A stretch of DNA of 64,000 nt, from NCBI GenBank assembly GCA_032173965.1, contig CM063289.1:27677690-27741689 (forward strand). The letters run 5' to 3'. Origin of the DNA: Sitta carolinensis (taxonomy: Eukaryota; Chordata; Aves; Passeriformes; Sittidae). The first letter of the stretch is position 1; every line of letters starts with the position of its first letter. Under the pieces are notes generated by a model, which saw only the letters and a program-made list of their open reading frames with translations, was not told the origin of the DNA and ran no database searches. This document shows positions 1 through 12,462 of the stretch, one piece after another. A program made the translations under genes and the position numbers.

Positions 1-1007
1 GTTTTCATACCTGCAGGGCCAGACTCGAAGTTGATACAGATTTGACACTGCAGAAATTTCTCTGCTAAAATGACAACCTGTAATTTTCAGCAATAGCTGC
101 TGCAGCCCAACTGGGTGGCTGGAAGGTAGAACAGCCTTCCAAGAGGCACAACAAGGAAGTGATGCTCACCTCAAAGTGGAGTTACCCTTGATTCATATGA
201 AGAGTGTAGTTTAAGTTGAAGCCTAAAATCTTCAAAAACAAATTCAAAGCTTAATCATTCTCCTGTGTATCAACAGCTATAAAAAGAAACAAAAATCCAA
301 ACCAACCCCAACAAAAAAGCCCAACTCCAAAACATGTCTTGAAAACACAAATGGGCCATTCCACAATGCCAAACCTGCAGGACATTTTTGATTATAGACT
401 GCACAAAATGATTCTTTACACTTCAATCTGCATCTTGAGACCCAGGACTAACATGAGCTGTGGCCTCTTCCTCCTGCATTTTATGCCTAAAGAAAATCTC
501 TGGGAAAGAATGACTTGCTAATATCAGAACTTTAGGTAGAAATGTAATAGTTTCAAAGGAACTGGTCTGTTGGAAACCTTCTTCACTCAGAGGTAAGACT
601 TGTGGAGGGAAGAGACTGCAGGATATGAAGATCTGAGAGTACAGGGGATGGGTGATATTCTCACTAAGAGCACTTCTAAGGGACAGAGAACAAGAGAGGA
701 GAACAAAGTTTGAGTCTCTGCTTTAATGAAAAAAAAAAAAGGTCTACTTTTCTATTAGCCCAATGCAAGAATAAAACTTAATGCAAAATCTCAAAAATGA
801 CTGCAAAATTTAATTCTTGTTTTCCAGCCAGCTCTGGGCCAGAACGGTTCTGGAGGGAGAAGTTTCCTCTGAAACAGGAAAGGTGTGATCCTGCTCCTGC
901 CCCTTAGTCAGAGGTGTCTGGCTGCCCAGTGGAGCTGCAGTGGAGCAGTTTCCATCTCATCCCACACAGCATCCCAAGCACAGGCAGCAAGTGCCTTATG
1001 GACACAG
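1..1007. other. Non-coding interval, no gene seen
   Basis: I see no coding region, RNA gene or named repeat here. An A/C-rich low-complexity stretch at about 281-333, mixing AAAC, CCAAC and AAAA words, resembles the degenerate adenine-rich tracts common in bird intergenic DNA. A 60-codon frame at 339-521 shows no recognisable domain and is probably chance. Confidence 0.6.
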
Positions 1008-1130
1008 CTCTGTGGTTAAAGTGCTGAATCAGGACTCAGACTGGCTTCAGTTCTGGCTTGCCCTGAGATTTCTTACTTAGTCTTGAACAATCCACTTAAT
1101 GTCTGTGCTTCAGTTTCCTATCTGTGAGGG
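1008..1130 (+). mobile_element. MIR-type SINE remnant, tRNA-like head to core and tail
   Basis: The block follows the order of the amniote MIR SINE. It has a tRNA-derived head with GTGGTTAA and then CAGACTGGCTTCAG, a core region, and the diagnostic stretch with CTTAATGTCTGTGCTTCAG followed by TTTCCTATCTGTGAG. MIR elements are tRNA-derived, pol III-transcribed SINEs mobilised by L2-type LINEs and long extinct. A sequence matching the A-box pattern TRGYNNARNNG is visible at 1013-1023, and a degraded B box lies at 1044-1054. The 3' tail is missing or too diverged to see. The assignment rests on recognition by eye, without an alignment score. Confidence 0.7.
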
Positions 1131-1217
1131 TTTGCCTGTATGAGGCACCAGGGGCCTGCTTTAAGTACAGATATTTTCATTTAGTGCAACCTGTGACCAT
1201 TGTAAGGTTAATTTAAG

Positions 1218-1236
1218 TTTTTTTTTTTTTTTTTTT
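1218..1236. repeat. Mononucleotide T tract (19)
   Basis: An uninterrupted run of 19 T. It lies about 90 bp downstream of the MIR remnant and on the wrong strand to be that element's adenine tail. Confidence 0.9.
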
Positions 1237-1428
1237 ATAGATTTAAGCTGAGTGGAAGTAGCAAATTTTCAAAATACAGGTTTTGTGGAGGTGCATCTCA
1301 AAATCTGATTTAATCAAGTAGTAAAACTTAGAGGTCCATTAAAAAATGTAGGCAATCCTGGAGATGTGAGTTTACCAACATCTGTGTTAGTTGGGGTTCT
1401 CCACCTGCAATAGGGAATGAACCTATAT

Positions 1429-1444
1429 TCGATCTTAAGATCGA
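1429..1444. repeat. Perfect 16-bp palindrome
   Basis: TCGATCTTAAGATCGA is self-complementary over all 16 bases, with no spacer. It could be a dimeric protein-binding site or chance. Nothing else around it suggests a function. Confidence 0.85.
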
Positions 1445-4400
1445 GATTTCTTATAGGGATCTAATAAAAAATTAAATCTTTACATTGGTCTTCACCACTG
1501 CAGAGGCTGAAACAGTAGGAAACTCCAAATTCAGTGATTTTATGGCTGCCCTTTGAATGAAAATGTACAGGTTTAGGCTACATGGAGAAGCTGCATCACT
1601 GAAACAAAAGGGAATCTTTTAGCTGCTTCCTTCTATTGTCTTCTCTTACTATCTGCTTTGCCACGCATGTTCTTTTTCTCTTGGAGTTAACACCATGGTT
1701 TTTCTGTTGCCCAGGAATAATAATAGCAATAATAGAAAATTACTGCTTTGCAAATAACTGTGGAAAATACACACGGAAATCTTTAGGAGTGAAAATAGCT
1801 GCAATGAATGACAGTTGCTACTAGCAATGGAAATGTTTGGCTTAAGGTATAAGAAAAAAAGGCATGAAAAATCATGTCAGAGCTGCTGAAATTTCATCTG
1901 GAGGACTAAGTGCATGATCTTCTCAGGCACAGGAAGAATAGAGGGGAGATTGTCAATACCCCAAAGTCCTGACCCTCCTTTGTAAAGTTCTCCTTACCAC
2001 AGGCACTAAGTGTTCTTTAATGCAAGTCAAGCACTGCAAATGAGGGAAGAGAGAAATTAGTCTGAACAGGAAGCTTCAAATATTCTAAGACTAATTGAGT
2101 TTAGATAATTAAGGGGTTTTAAAGCAGTAATTCAGAGGAGAATGGGAGGGGAGGACAGTTTAATTGAGATTGCCTGTCCATCTGTGAATTCTCTGTGCAT
2201 CCTTCTGTGGCATGTCCCTCTTGTCTTTCCTTCTGACCTGAAGGGGCTGATGTCATTTGTATTGACCTTATTAGCTGGCAGCACTTCAGGCTTCCTCTTG
2301 CATTTCAGAGCTGTTAGTGCCCTGCCTCTGGTGCAGGGCACGTGTGACAGCTGCCTGTGCTGTCCTGCACTTTGAAGTGCCCTGCCCTGGCGCCTTTTGG
2401 CTGTTTCTGGGTCTTGCTGGGAGCTGGGGGATGAGGAGCAGGGTTTGAAAGCTGCTTTGTACTTCACTAGAGGCCAATCCAAGTGTGTTGAAGCTCAGTC
2501 TTCATCTCTGCTGCAGCAAGGCAGCCAAAATTGGAGTGAAGACCTGAGCCTTTGCTGCTAGGAGTGGGTTGACAGTGGTGATAAGCCTGACTGGTTGAGG
2601 AGAAGGTTCCCAATAGGTTTGCACTGACTACTCTACTAAGAAAACAGCTCTTTTAATGGATGTCAAAGTGCTCTGCACCTTGGGAGTGCCTGTGCTATGC
2701 CAGCTGCATGTGCACCATGGATCCCTCCTGCTCTGTAGCTCCCTGTGTGGGTGTCTCGCAGACCCATGGCCTTTAAATGCAGAGTGAGACAGAGGCAGAT
2801 CCATGTGGCACTGTGAGCACCAGAGATCTGGATACAGTGAGTATGAAACAGGTGATTCCCTGGATGTTGAGGATGGTGCCCAAGGACTCCCAGCCATTGA
2901 CTCAGCCCCTCTCTGACAGCGTGGGCAAACCCAGAGCACTGCAAGCACAATGTCAATTTTGATTTATTGTCAAATAAATGAGAAACACGATGCTAGAGCT
3001 GTGTCCTCCTCCACCATCCCTCTCTGAGGCTGTGTCCCCCCTGCAGGCCAGAGCCTTGAATTCTGATTTTACACTGGTGCCCAGAGAAACTCCAGTGATT
3101 TAAAGAAGGCTGGCCCAGCACCATGCCACATGTAATCGAGATCAAAATGCTGTTAAAGCTGTTAAGTTTCTTAATTTAGAAGCTGCTAGCAGATAGTGAG
3201 AGAAAGGCCTTGGAGCCTCTATGAGCCCTGACAAATTGTAACGCACTCCTTGGGCTGTGATTGTTACAAGGAACTTCACTCAATGCCATAAGGACCTCGG
3301 AGGAAATGATAAAGGCATCTGGAACTGGACTGACTGTGGTTTTCTTCTTGTCTCCTGCTCTTTTACAAGTGTTGCAGTGGAGGAGTTGCAGCAAAGCATG
3401 CAGCTGACATGACCTGACAATTTCCTGACAGCCATCCTGCTTGCCCCAGGAATCTGCTCCTCAAAAACGAGGAAACAAACTCCAGGATGTTTTCATGGGA
3501 GAGCCAGGCAAATGCTCTGTGCTAACCTGCCATCAGCAGGTGTTTTCCTAGTGATTGTCATTGTTACTGTCCCTCTGGGGCTATTCAGATATAGAAAGTG
3601 GAATAAATAATCAAAGAGGATGTTCCTAGCTGCTAATTTTCAGTCAGATTTGATTCTGTTCCAAGATTTAACACTTCCTTTCTCTGCCAGCCGCATACTA
3701 AAAATAACATATTTTCAGGATATTGGAGACCACTGGAAACCTGTAGTATTTGGCACTTGAACATTGCCTTTCCTCTAGAGATCTCATGTTGGAGCCTCAT
3801 CATGTCTCCTTGGAATTGGGAGAATTTGAGACTTTTTTGGAGCTACTTGAGATATAGATAAACAGGAGACAAATCTCAGCATGGCTCAAAAGGTCTGAAT
3901 TTCCTTTTTGAGTGACAGCTATTTAAAAAATGGAGAAGCACATTTACTTTGGCTCATCTCACAGATCTTCTGGCTGTGCCCCAGGGCAGGGCTGGCCCTT
4001 GCTGGGGCCGGGGGAGATGCCCTTGGTGGATGCAATGGGGAGACACCAACTGGGAGGATGGTTCCCTTTCCACAGATTACTGTCCTCAATAAAGTATGGA
4101 AAGTAGTTATTCTTTTTAAGGGTTTTTGTTTTCTTTTCTTTTTGTGTTTTTTTCCCCCTAGTTAATCAGGGCTTTAGACTGCCTTCCAATAATCAGACTC
4201 ATTAACTAATACTTCTGGCACAGGGAATGTTTTTTAGTGGATTTTTTTGTTTGTTTGTTTTTTGCTTTCTTTTTCTGTGCTTTCTTTTTCTCTTTGGTCT
4301 TAGTCATTGGTTAACATAGAGATGGTGGAAGCAACTAAAAAAATGAAAGCTCTGGCTGGCTGACAGGGATGCAGCAGACTGGGTCTGTTTGTGCAGATGG

Positions 4401-6240
4401 GTTGCAACATCCCAGAGCCAGGAGGGTTCCCTGCCTGCTCTGCCCTGAGCATGATGTGTCAGAGGGGTCTTCTCAGGCCTTGGGAAAGCAGCTGCTTTTG
4501 CACTGGTGGGAAAACAACACATAGGTGGGCTACAGCCAAAAGTCCAGTGAAAGAGATGAAATAGAGACTGATCCAACAGGCAGGCTGGGAGCAAGGCAGA
4601 AGTTTCCCAAGGAAATAGGATTTATTTGGATTCTCTCCTCAAGTAATTGAACGCTTTTCTTCCGAGAATCAGAGCTGCTGCAGGAGCTGCTGTCCTCTGA
4701 AGGACAACCAATGATTTCTTGCGTGTGATAGTTTTGGTTGCTCTGCTCATTTTGATAATTCATTTAAGTATCTCAAAGTAGCTGTAATTTAATGAAAGTG
4801 CCTGGAAAACAGCAGGACTGTTCATGCCACAGTGGGGTGTGCACAGCTGCCCATGGAGGCCCCATGAAGCCATGTGATTTTCATCTTGTGGTGATTTTCA
4901 TCTTACGCCACCTCTCACAAAACAGAGGTGGGTCAGACCTTGAATTCCTACCGATGCTGGGGTGTTTCCTTACAGGAAAGGGGCTGTTCTCACTCTTTGA
5001 TGTTGGTGATGTGATGACTTGGAGATAACTACAAAAGTCTCCTTATGGTGAGCAAGTGCTTGGATTGTTTATTTGGCAGAGAGAATGAAGTCACCTGCCT
5101 GATGAGAGATCTAAATGTTAGTGAAATGTCAAAACTGCCCACATCTGTTTCATCTGCCAAATCTCAGGGAAATTATCATTTCCACCCTGCTTGGGGAAGC
5201 TGTTTTTGTTATGTTGAGAAGGGTGGCTGTGCTGCACTGTCTACCTGACTACACTAAACCAATCTGTTGTTTTCTCCTTGCCTTTTCTCCCCCCATCCTG
5301 ACAGATGTGAAGGAGTACAGGTGCATCATAGATTTTTTTCTTTTTTTCCCCGGTGTTGATGATAAAGTACCAGCTCTGGTGAGAGATATTTCATGCCTGA
5401 CCGTTGCATCATGCTTAGTGACCTTCAGACTCTTGCTTGTGTGGAGACTGTGGGGACCTTTTGATTTACAGCACTATTGGAGTGGCTGCACACCTTGGCA
5501 AGGGCCAAATGACTATTTCAGTTCAAGTCTGTGGGTGATAAGTGAAGAGACACATTTTGCACTCCTCTCACACTGCTGAGAGATTTATTTATTTTTGAAT
5601 GTTACAGATTTCATTTGAAGTTAAAAAAAAAAAGATTTTTTTTTTAACCTAAAGGAGAAAATGCCTTAATGAAACATTTCTGTGCCTCTTTTCTTCTCAC
5701 TACTCAGGGGTTGCTTCCTCAAGGAATCTCTGTCCCAGTTTTTCCTCCAACTCCTAATTGTTCTGGGCATTTTCCTCCATGTTAGTAATTTCTGGCTCCT
5801 GCTTGGGTTTATTCCAGTACCCTTTGCTTCATCTCCACTTGAAAAAAAATCTTTCCTTTGCATCTTGCCTCTTTTCCCTTGGCAGGAGACAAAAGGGAGG
5901 CACTGCTTGTGGAAAAGTAACCCCTTTCAAACCTGTGAACACAAAGTGAGACTGAGAGAATCCATTGCTCTGCAGACCTGGAGATGCCTGATGCAGAGCT
6001 GAAGAGAAGTTTGGGGGATTCCTGGGCTGGAGGAGCCGAAGTGAAAGACAAGACAGCTGTGGTGGGGAGCAGGACTCACTCCCTGGCTGCCTGTGTGCGC
6101 TCCGAGGCCTCCTGGGGCGCCGCCGAGCAGGTGCCTGTGGCTGAGTTGCAGTGGGTGTTGCACAAGGAGCTGCAGGCTGTGGACAGGCTCCAGGGAGCCA
6201 GCTCCAGCCTACAGACTGGAGGTTTGACTCCCTTAGTCTA

Positions 6241-6310
6241 GACACTCTCACGGGGATTACGTCAGCAATAATTTGTCAGTCTCTATTTATTTTCCAGTGG
6301 CATGGTTAGT
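6241..6310. promoter_or_regulatory. Candidate regulatory element with CRE-like site
   Basis: TTACGTCA, a bZIP/CREB-ATF-type half-palindromic site, lies at 6257-6264. It sits in an AT-rich block with AATAATTTGTCAG and CTATTTATTTTCC, a texture that resembles vertebrate conserved non-coding elements. Conservation cannot be tested from one sequence, so this is an inference from motif and texture only. Confidence 0.25.
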
Positions 6311-6903
6311 ATTTACTGCTGCTGAGATTCTCCTCACACTCTTCCATAGTTTATCATACAAGAGGAACTTTGGGCAGAGCAGCTTCCAAGGCCACCATTT
6401 CCATGGGTTTTTGAATAATGGTAGTGATACTCATGCTTAGGAGAAGGAAATGTACCGAAATATCCATATCCCTCCAAGGGCAAGAACATCTCATGTGTAT
6501 TTTGATGCAGCTGGTCCCTCATAAGCATCAGATATTTTAGTCAGAATTGTACATAATTAAATATGTTCATCAAGCTTGGGAATAAGGTCTGAGCACACTT
6601 TGCTGTCACTTTAGGAAAAAATTCCTTCAGTCTCGAAATCATTTATTTGTCACAATCCTAGTTTTTTGCACAACAAACCTACTGCTTTCAGGTACAGTAA
6701 ATTTACACACAATCCATGGGGAACGTATCCGTATCCCAACTTTAAATATGGATGTTGGTGCCCAACACCAACACTGTATTGTGTTCTCTGGGTTGTTAAT
6801 GATCAGATGCTTTTGAGCTGCCTTTTGCAGAAGCTTTTGAAGTAAAACTGCTGCTCTGACACACCCTCTGGAAGAGTTTTCCTCTTCCTAAGGACTGGAG
6901 AGA

Positions 6904-7030
6904 AGGACTATTATAGTCCTTTTTATTAGGACTATTTTTAGTCCTATTTTATACTGAAAATTTTATACTATAAAATAATTTTATAGCATAAAATATTATT
7001 TGGACTATTTTATATTAAAATACAATTTTA
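6904..7030. repeat. AT-rich block with two tandem inverted repeats
   Basis: AGGACTA (6904-6910) pairs with TAGTCCT (6914-6920) across a 3-base loop. The same arms recur as AGGACTA (6928-6934) and TAGTCCT (6939-6945) across a 4-base loop. GGACTATTTTATA appears a third time from 7002. Between these are repeated TTTTATA, ATAAAAT and ATTTTA words. It looks like slippage-generated AT-rich sequence that could extrude small hairpins. No transposon is recognisable. Confidence 0.7.
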
Positions 7031-7079
7031 AAACAAAGCTGTGTGAATAATCACCTTTGAACTTCCTCCCTTCTTTTCA

Positions 7080-7290
7080 CAACTGGGATTAAAGTTTAAA
7101 TGCTGATGACATTTTACGTCACAACTTCTGGACTCTGCTCCTTCCATGACGTTTTGTCGAGACTCCATAATTCAGAGGGGGTAATTGAAGATCGTGAATA
7201 TTAAAGATCTGATATGAAATATTCCCAGTCTACAAAATGTGAACTTCCGTGAATGGGTTTAGTGGAAAGCTTGGCTTACGCAGCAGGACA
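7080..7290. promoter_or_regulatory. Candidate regulatory element with two CRE-like sites
   Basis: TTACGTCA lies at 7114-7121 and TGACGT at 7147-7152, about 30 bp apart. They are followed by AT-rich motifs including TAATTG and GATATGAAATATTC. Two bzip-type sites in CpG-poor DNA, within a block lacking repeats, are consistent with a conserved enhancer. Nothing shows activity. A chance pair of sites is the alternative. Confidence 0.25.
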
Positions 7291-8718
7291 ATACAAATTG
7301 CACAAGGCTTGCCTTTCATGTTTTGGATTTCCCCCCAAAGTACTGAAAGGGCATTAAACTACAGTTTAATAAATTAGAAATAAAACAGTTTAACTTGTTG
7401 CTTGTTGGGGAAAGGGGAAACCCATAGAAAAGTAAATCTTTAACTCAAAACAAAAATCAAGGAACTTTCTCAAACTCCAAGGATCAATGTTGTTTTATTA
7501 TTAAACCACTGTGCTGTTGTTCCCGTGGAAACAAAGAAACAAATATTTGAAGCTGTGTCACACCTTCCACCAAAACCCCAGTTAAGAATGTTTTGGAAAG
7601 TGTTTGTGTCAGTGACAGCGCTCCTGTGCTGTGAATGACGGCTTTGTGCAGCCTCCTGGGCTCCTGCACAGGCCACGAGGTGAGCTCCCAGCTCAGCCTC
7701 CTGAACATTCCTTGTCTTTCCAACTCCCTACACGGGGTTAATGGCACCAGGAGCTCTGTACCCAGTCCCAGGGATAAGTCTGACCCAGTGAAACGCGCGA
7801 CAGCAGCGGCGTTTGGTCGTTCGCTGTTGGTTTGGGTGGGGTTTGTTTAGTCCCTAATTTTCTACGGATCAATCCTATTAACATGCCAGATGATTTCACC
7901 TTGAACCCAGCAGGATCTGCTCAGAAATGGAAGGGAAAATACCCCTGAAATATAAGTGAGATTTTGGTTTACAATAATATTTACTCTAGTGAGATAATAT
8001 GATCCATCTCCTCATTACCAGTGGGAAGAGATCTTTCCATGCTGCCAGATATCTTTTACCTGAGGCACCCCATCTGTTTATATTTGCAGGCTGAGAGGAG
8101 TGGAGGAAATCTGATCAAAGTTAGCAGGTGCTCCTTTTTTTATTTTTTTTTTTTTTAATTAAAATCCTGCCCTTGTTTTCTCTTTGCCCATTTCTTTCAC
8201 CTCCAGATCAGCCATCCAATTTTAACTATTTTAATGAGAAAATTCTCTTGTTACCCTGTTTTCCAAACAAGGAGTTTAATGCAAAGAAGGAGAAGTAAAA
8301 TACATTGACTCTGGTATTCTGTGTTGGGTTTTTTTAGTGAATATAAAGTCAAAACTGTAATTAAATATCTCACCACTGGGAAAAGCATCATATTTCTCAT
8401 TTCCAGCATGGAAAATAGTCCATGATGTCTCATTAAGGACAAGCCCATTTTGCAACCTTTCCCTTGCTGGAAGCACTAATCACCTTTTTCTTGCCTACAC
8501 ACATACCTATTTTCACACAGTTCATAGAAGTTTCATATCTTACAAATCTCTTCTGTGCTGTTAAATGTCTTTGAAATCTTCTAATTGGTTCAAAAGCTAT
8601 TAGGGCTGGAAGGGAGGAAGGACATTTTCATTATGTTTTTGCACATTAGGCTGAAATGTACTTTTCTGATGTGTGAGGAGATGTCACAATGAATTCAACT
8701 CTATAAAACTGAGCTCCC
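7290..8718. other. Non-coding interval with a small CpG cluster
   Basis: No gene is recognised. A dense cluster of seven or so CpGs sits at 7793-7824. A T-rich tract interrupted by one A lies at 8135-8156. Short frames on both strands carry no domains. Confidence 0.55.
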
Positions 8719-8856
8719 CTTCTGAACCTGAAGGCCAAATTGGATGGGGCTCTGAGCAACCTGGTCTAGTGGAAGGTTTTCCTGCACATGACAGGGGTGG
8801 AATGAGATGATCTTTAAGGTCCCTTCCAACCCAGACCATTCTGTGATTCCATGAAC
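8719..8856 (+). mobile_element. CR1 LINE 3' end (5'-truncated)
   Basis: The block contains the CR1 3' terminal landmarks in order: a diverged form of the segment reading AAGGCCA-TTGGATGGGGCTCTGAGCAACCTGG, then TCTAGTGGAAGG, a GACAGGGGTGGAA stretch, GATGATCTTTAAGGTCCCTT and a terminal ATTCTGTGATTCCATG. CR1 is the dominant avian LINE and is normally heavily 5'-truncated, ending in short ATTCTATG-like repeats rather than poly(A). No reverse transcriptase sequence is present. The plus orientation follows from the position of the terminal repeats. Confidence 0.93.
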
Positions 8857-9258
8857 TAGAGTTCCTTATGATGCATTTACTTTGTGTAGTGCCATGTATA
8901 CGAGGATGCTGGAGCACTCTGAATACGAAATAAAACAAATAGTTGTCTAAAATTCTCTAGATTTTGATGGATTTTTTCTCATATTTCCCTCCTTAATGAA
9001 TGTTGGCATTTTAGTCCAAAACCTGTTCAACGTTAGAAGGTTTAAATTGTAACCAGCTCTAAAAATCATCCTTTTCAAATTACAGGCCAGCTAAAAGATA
9101 CTAGCATAGGAAACCTTCCTTCACTGTGGGGTGAGGGAGCAGCTCAGATGCCTTTGATGGACCACACACTGCAATACCTTCCAGTATTATCAAATAATAA
9201 CTGGGAAACCCTGGGCCATGTGTTGTTTGAACTGAAGTCAGAGGCCATGTTTGTTTTG

Positions 9259-9302
9259 TATATATATGGTATATATTCCTGGTGATATATATATATATAT
9301 AT
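9259..9302. repeat. Imperfect AT microsatellite
   Basis: Two AT-repeat runs flank a short TCCTGGTG interruption. The longer run, at about 9285-9302, is nine AT units. Confidence 0.9.
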
Positions 9303-12300
9303 CGTGACAGGTGGAATAGACTGAGACGAGGGGCTGGGGGGCAGTGCTTTTATTTGTAACCCCTGATTTAGGTAATTACAGTGGTGTAGAGCAGAAGGAA
9401 CCCTGTGCCTGGGCTGGTGGTTATCTGTGTATCACAGCCCAGCAGGTCTCCTGTGTAAAGGAATATGTAATTCAAGAAGTGTCCCCAGGAAAGGGAGAAG
9501 CAGCTTTTGTTCTCAAACCCGGGGTTGTCCTGATTGAGGCCACATGTTCCCTTGCAGCCCCTAATCAGTGTGGGGCTGATTCCTATTTAGTTCGTTTCAA
9601 CCACTGTTATTCAAGCTTTATGCTGTTGGAAATCTGCTCGTTCTCATCAACTTGTACTGCAGGGATTCTCCGTGCCAGCTCTGGAGATCCTGAGATTCTT
9701 TCTAATGCGCTCTCAGTGCCTTATTCAGGGGATATTTTTCTACATAATGATTCACAGCAGCTGTGCCTCAGGCAGTGGCTTGAGGTAGGAGGTTATGTAG
9801 CAGAGCTACTTTAAAACACTACTTTTGGTTTTTAAAAGATGTATGAAAAGGGAGGAGGTTCTTGGGCTGAGGATGGACAACACAATTTGAGCATGTTGGA
9901 ATACAGTGAAGGATAACCAACCCATCCTCTTAGAGACTGGGCAAACTCCATCTTCTGTACACTCAAATTAAGGTGACAGTGCATTCATATTTTATGATGA
10001 CAGCTTATTTTTGTAATTTTTCTACAAAATGCAGTTGTCACTGTTCCCAGTTAGTTTTATCTTTGATTTACCTGATAACCATAATATTTTCTTTGTTGTG
10101 AACGCATTGCTGTTTTATCGAATACTCATAATCAGATTTAGAATATATAAAATTAAAAAACTTTAGTCTAATGAAGGGAATTGTTACCCAGGCCATAGGA
10201 CAGTTGAGTTCTAGTCCCTTTTCTCCAGAGGACCTTGAATCTCTATGCCCAGCTTTCAGGAATGGTCTTAACTACAATAACACACTCCACAACAGCTGCT
10301 TGGAACCTGGCACAGCCGTATTTCAGCCAACGCAGTTGTGTTTAAACCAGTCAACTAATGACCAAATTCACAGCTTCTAATTGCAGCCAGCACACGGTGT
10401 AAACACCATGCAGATGGCCTTGCTACCATGTTAGCTTCAAAAGGAAAAAAAATGAAATAAAATTTACTAGTCACTTAAGTCTCAGCCTGACATCATTGAA
10501 GGGTATTTGTTGACTGGGGAAAGGCAATAGAGTTTCCCTTCTTGTCCTTTTACTTTTTCTTCTGTTAATGTGATCATTTTGAATTTAATGTTGGCTGCAG
10601 AATTTGAAGAACTTAAACATGTGATTTTTAGAAAAAACAGAGTTGCTATGCAGTAGTAAAAATGATTATTCCTCCTCTAGCCCAAGTTACTCACTTAGCA
10701 ACAGTCCTAAACTAGATCTGCTGAGCCTGAATGGATGTTTCTGTGTAGCTGTTTGCCTGTAAAAACATGAGAAAAATCTTTATTTTTTTCATGAATGTCA
10801 CTATTATCTTCATTTCTTGATTTTGTTGGAGACAAAATTTGTCCCAGCTAATACCTTTCCTTGATTAATCCACTTGAGTAATGAAGCACATGCCCAACTA
10901 AGCAGTCTGAGCAATATGACTAACTAGGGTGTGATTTCTCTTGCATTTCAGATACTGTGAATATTGGGGTGGGCTGGTTCATGCTTTAATGTGTTTTTTG
11001 TAAGGATGGTCAACTACATCATTTTTTGTGTGTATTTTTTACAAATTATCAGGACTTGGATAAGTTCTATAAAAGAGGAAGGGAACACTTTTCAGGGGCA
11101 AGCTAAGAATCAAGCTTTTTCTTCTGAAATAAAGTGTTTTGAACCCTGTGACCAGTCTGCAATGAGCTCTGGGAGACAACAGATTTCTTGGCTGAACATG
11201 TTCCCACCTATGGCTTATCTTTTCCCACATAGTAGTGCTGCTCTCTCTCCCAAAGCAGATTCTGGAACAGAAGGAGCAAGCAGTGGCTCGTAGGAGGAAA
11301 AGTGATGTTCAGAGGCAGCACTGGGGTCTCTGGCCACCTACAGAGGGGTCAGAACTGCTGTGGGAGTGCAAGGAAGATGATGCAACATCAGCTGTAATTG
11401 TTGGAGTGAAATATCTCCCCATCAAATGTAGAGAGCTTTGAGACCTTGAAAGTCTGGTTTAGTTCTTTGTTTAGGCAGCACCTCAAACACCAGAGCCTCT
11501 GACTCAGTGCTGCTGCGATATAAAAGGTGAAAAAAACTGTGAAAAATGCTACTGGGACAAAACATGAGCTTCTCTGTCTTCCTGACATTGCAAGACACAG
11601 GAATCTAAGAATTTTTGACAGTCTGTCATTGTAACCACCGAAACCTTATAGGTCCAATTAAAACCTCATAAAGAGTAATTCGGTGATGTTTGCATATGTA
11701 AAATAAAATGCTTTCATAGCTCAGCTTTATGAGCATGTATAGACTCTAAGAATTCTGAAAACATTCATGTATTTTTATGAATGTCATGAACTCAAAATTA
11801 TTTAGCTAATTTTGACACTTTCCTTTTTTTTTCTCCGCAGGCTTTCACCATTTCTTACAGCCCAAACCACAAATAAAGCATTAAAATTATTGATGTGAGC
11901 TAAACAGGAGGGCTATTGCCAAAAATAGCAGTATTCACTCAGGCTCATTCTGTGTAGCTCTGGAAAAATTATTCCCATGCTACAGCAAAGATCACATTTT
12001 TTCCTTTCTTCACTAATAGCAAAAATATTACCTTTCAAGTGGTCTGTTATTCCTGCAGCTGGGGGATAAGCAGGTTGGATGAAATTTAAGGTAGCTAAAT
12101 GAGCAAGGCTTGCCGACCCAGCCTCCTGCTAATACAGTGAATGATTTATGATGCTTTTCTCTCCTGGTGCCTTCCCACCCCCTATTTTTCCCTTCAGCAT
12201 GACAGCAAAATGAGGCAAACGGGCAAATGAAACCTCGAATTTGACCTAACTGAGCTGCAGGAGCTTAGCTCTTTTTTCTTCTCACTCTAATGGAGAGCAC

Positions 12301-12438
12301 GGGAGCAGTTTCAGGGCACGGTTGGGCTCCCAGGGAGGATGTTCAGAAGGGTGTTCACAGTCCTGCCTTGCTCTGACCAAAGAGATACTTTAACACCAGA
12401 AAACACAAGAGGAATTTTGGAGTTTGAACAGAATACAG

Positions 12439-12462
12439 GTGTGTGTGTGTGTGTGTGTGTGT
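12439..12462 (+). repeat. (GT)12 microsatellite
   Basis: Twelve uninterrupted GT units. Alternating purine-pyrimidine repeats of this kind can adopt Z-DNA and are typically length-polymorphic. Confidence 0.95.

Larger units (their letters stand above)
1131..6240. other. Non-coding interval, no gene seen
   Basis: This interval contains no frame with a recognisable protein. The longest is 154 codons at 5115-5579 on the plus strand and has no identifiable domain. It holds a T tract at 1218-1236, a 16-bp palindrome at 1429-1444, a T-rich low-complexity stretch at 4229-4300, and an A tract next to a T tract at about 5623-5645. GC content rises at about 5980-6235, with several CpGs near 6100-6130, but I see no promoter architecture there. 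Confidence 0.55.

Noticed and set aside
9344..9814. 156-codon plus-strand frame
   Set aside because: No domain, and an overlapping context of ordinary intergenic sequence.
11825..11880. Splice-acceptor-like tract (polypyrimidine then CCGCAG) with AATAAA downstream
   Set aside because: There is no open frame across it and no partner donor. Such signals are common by chance.
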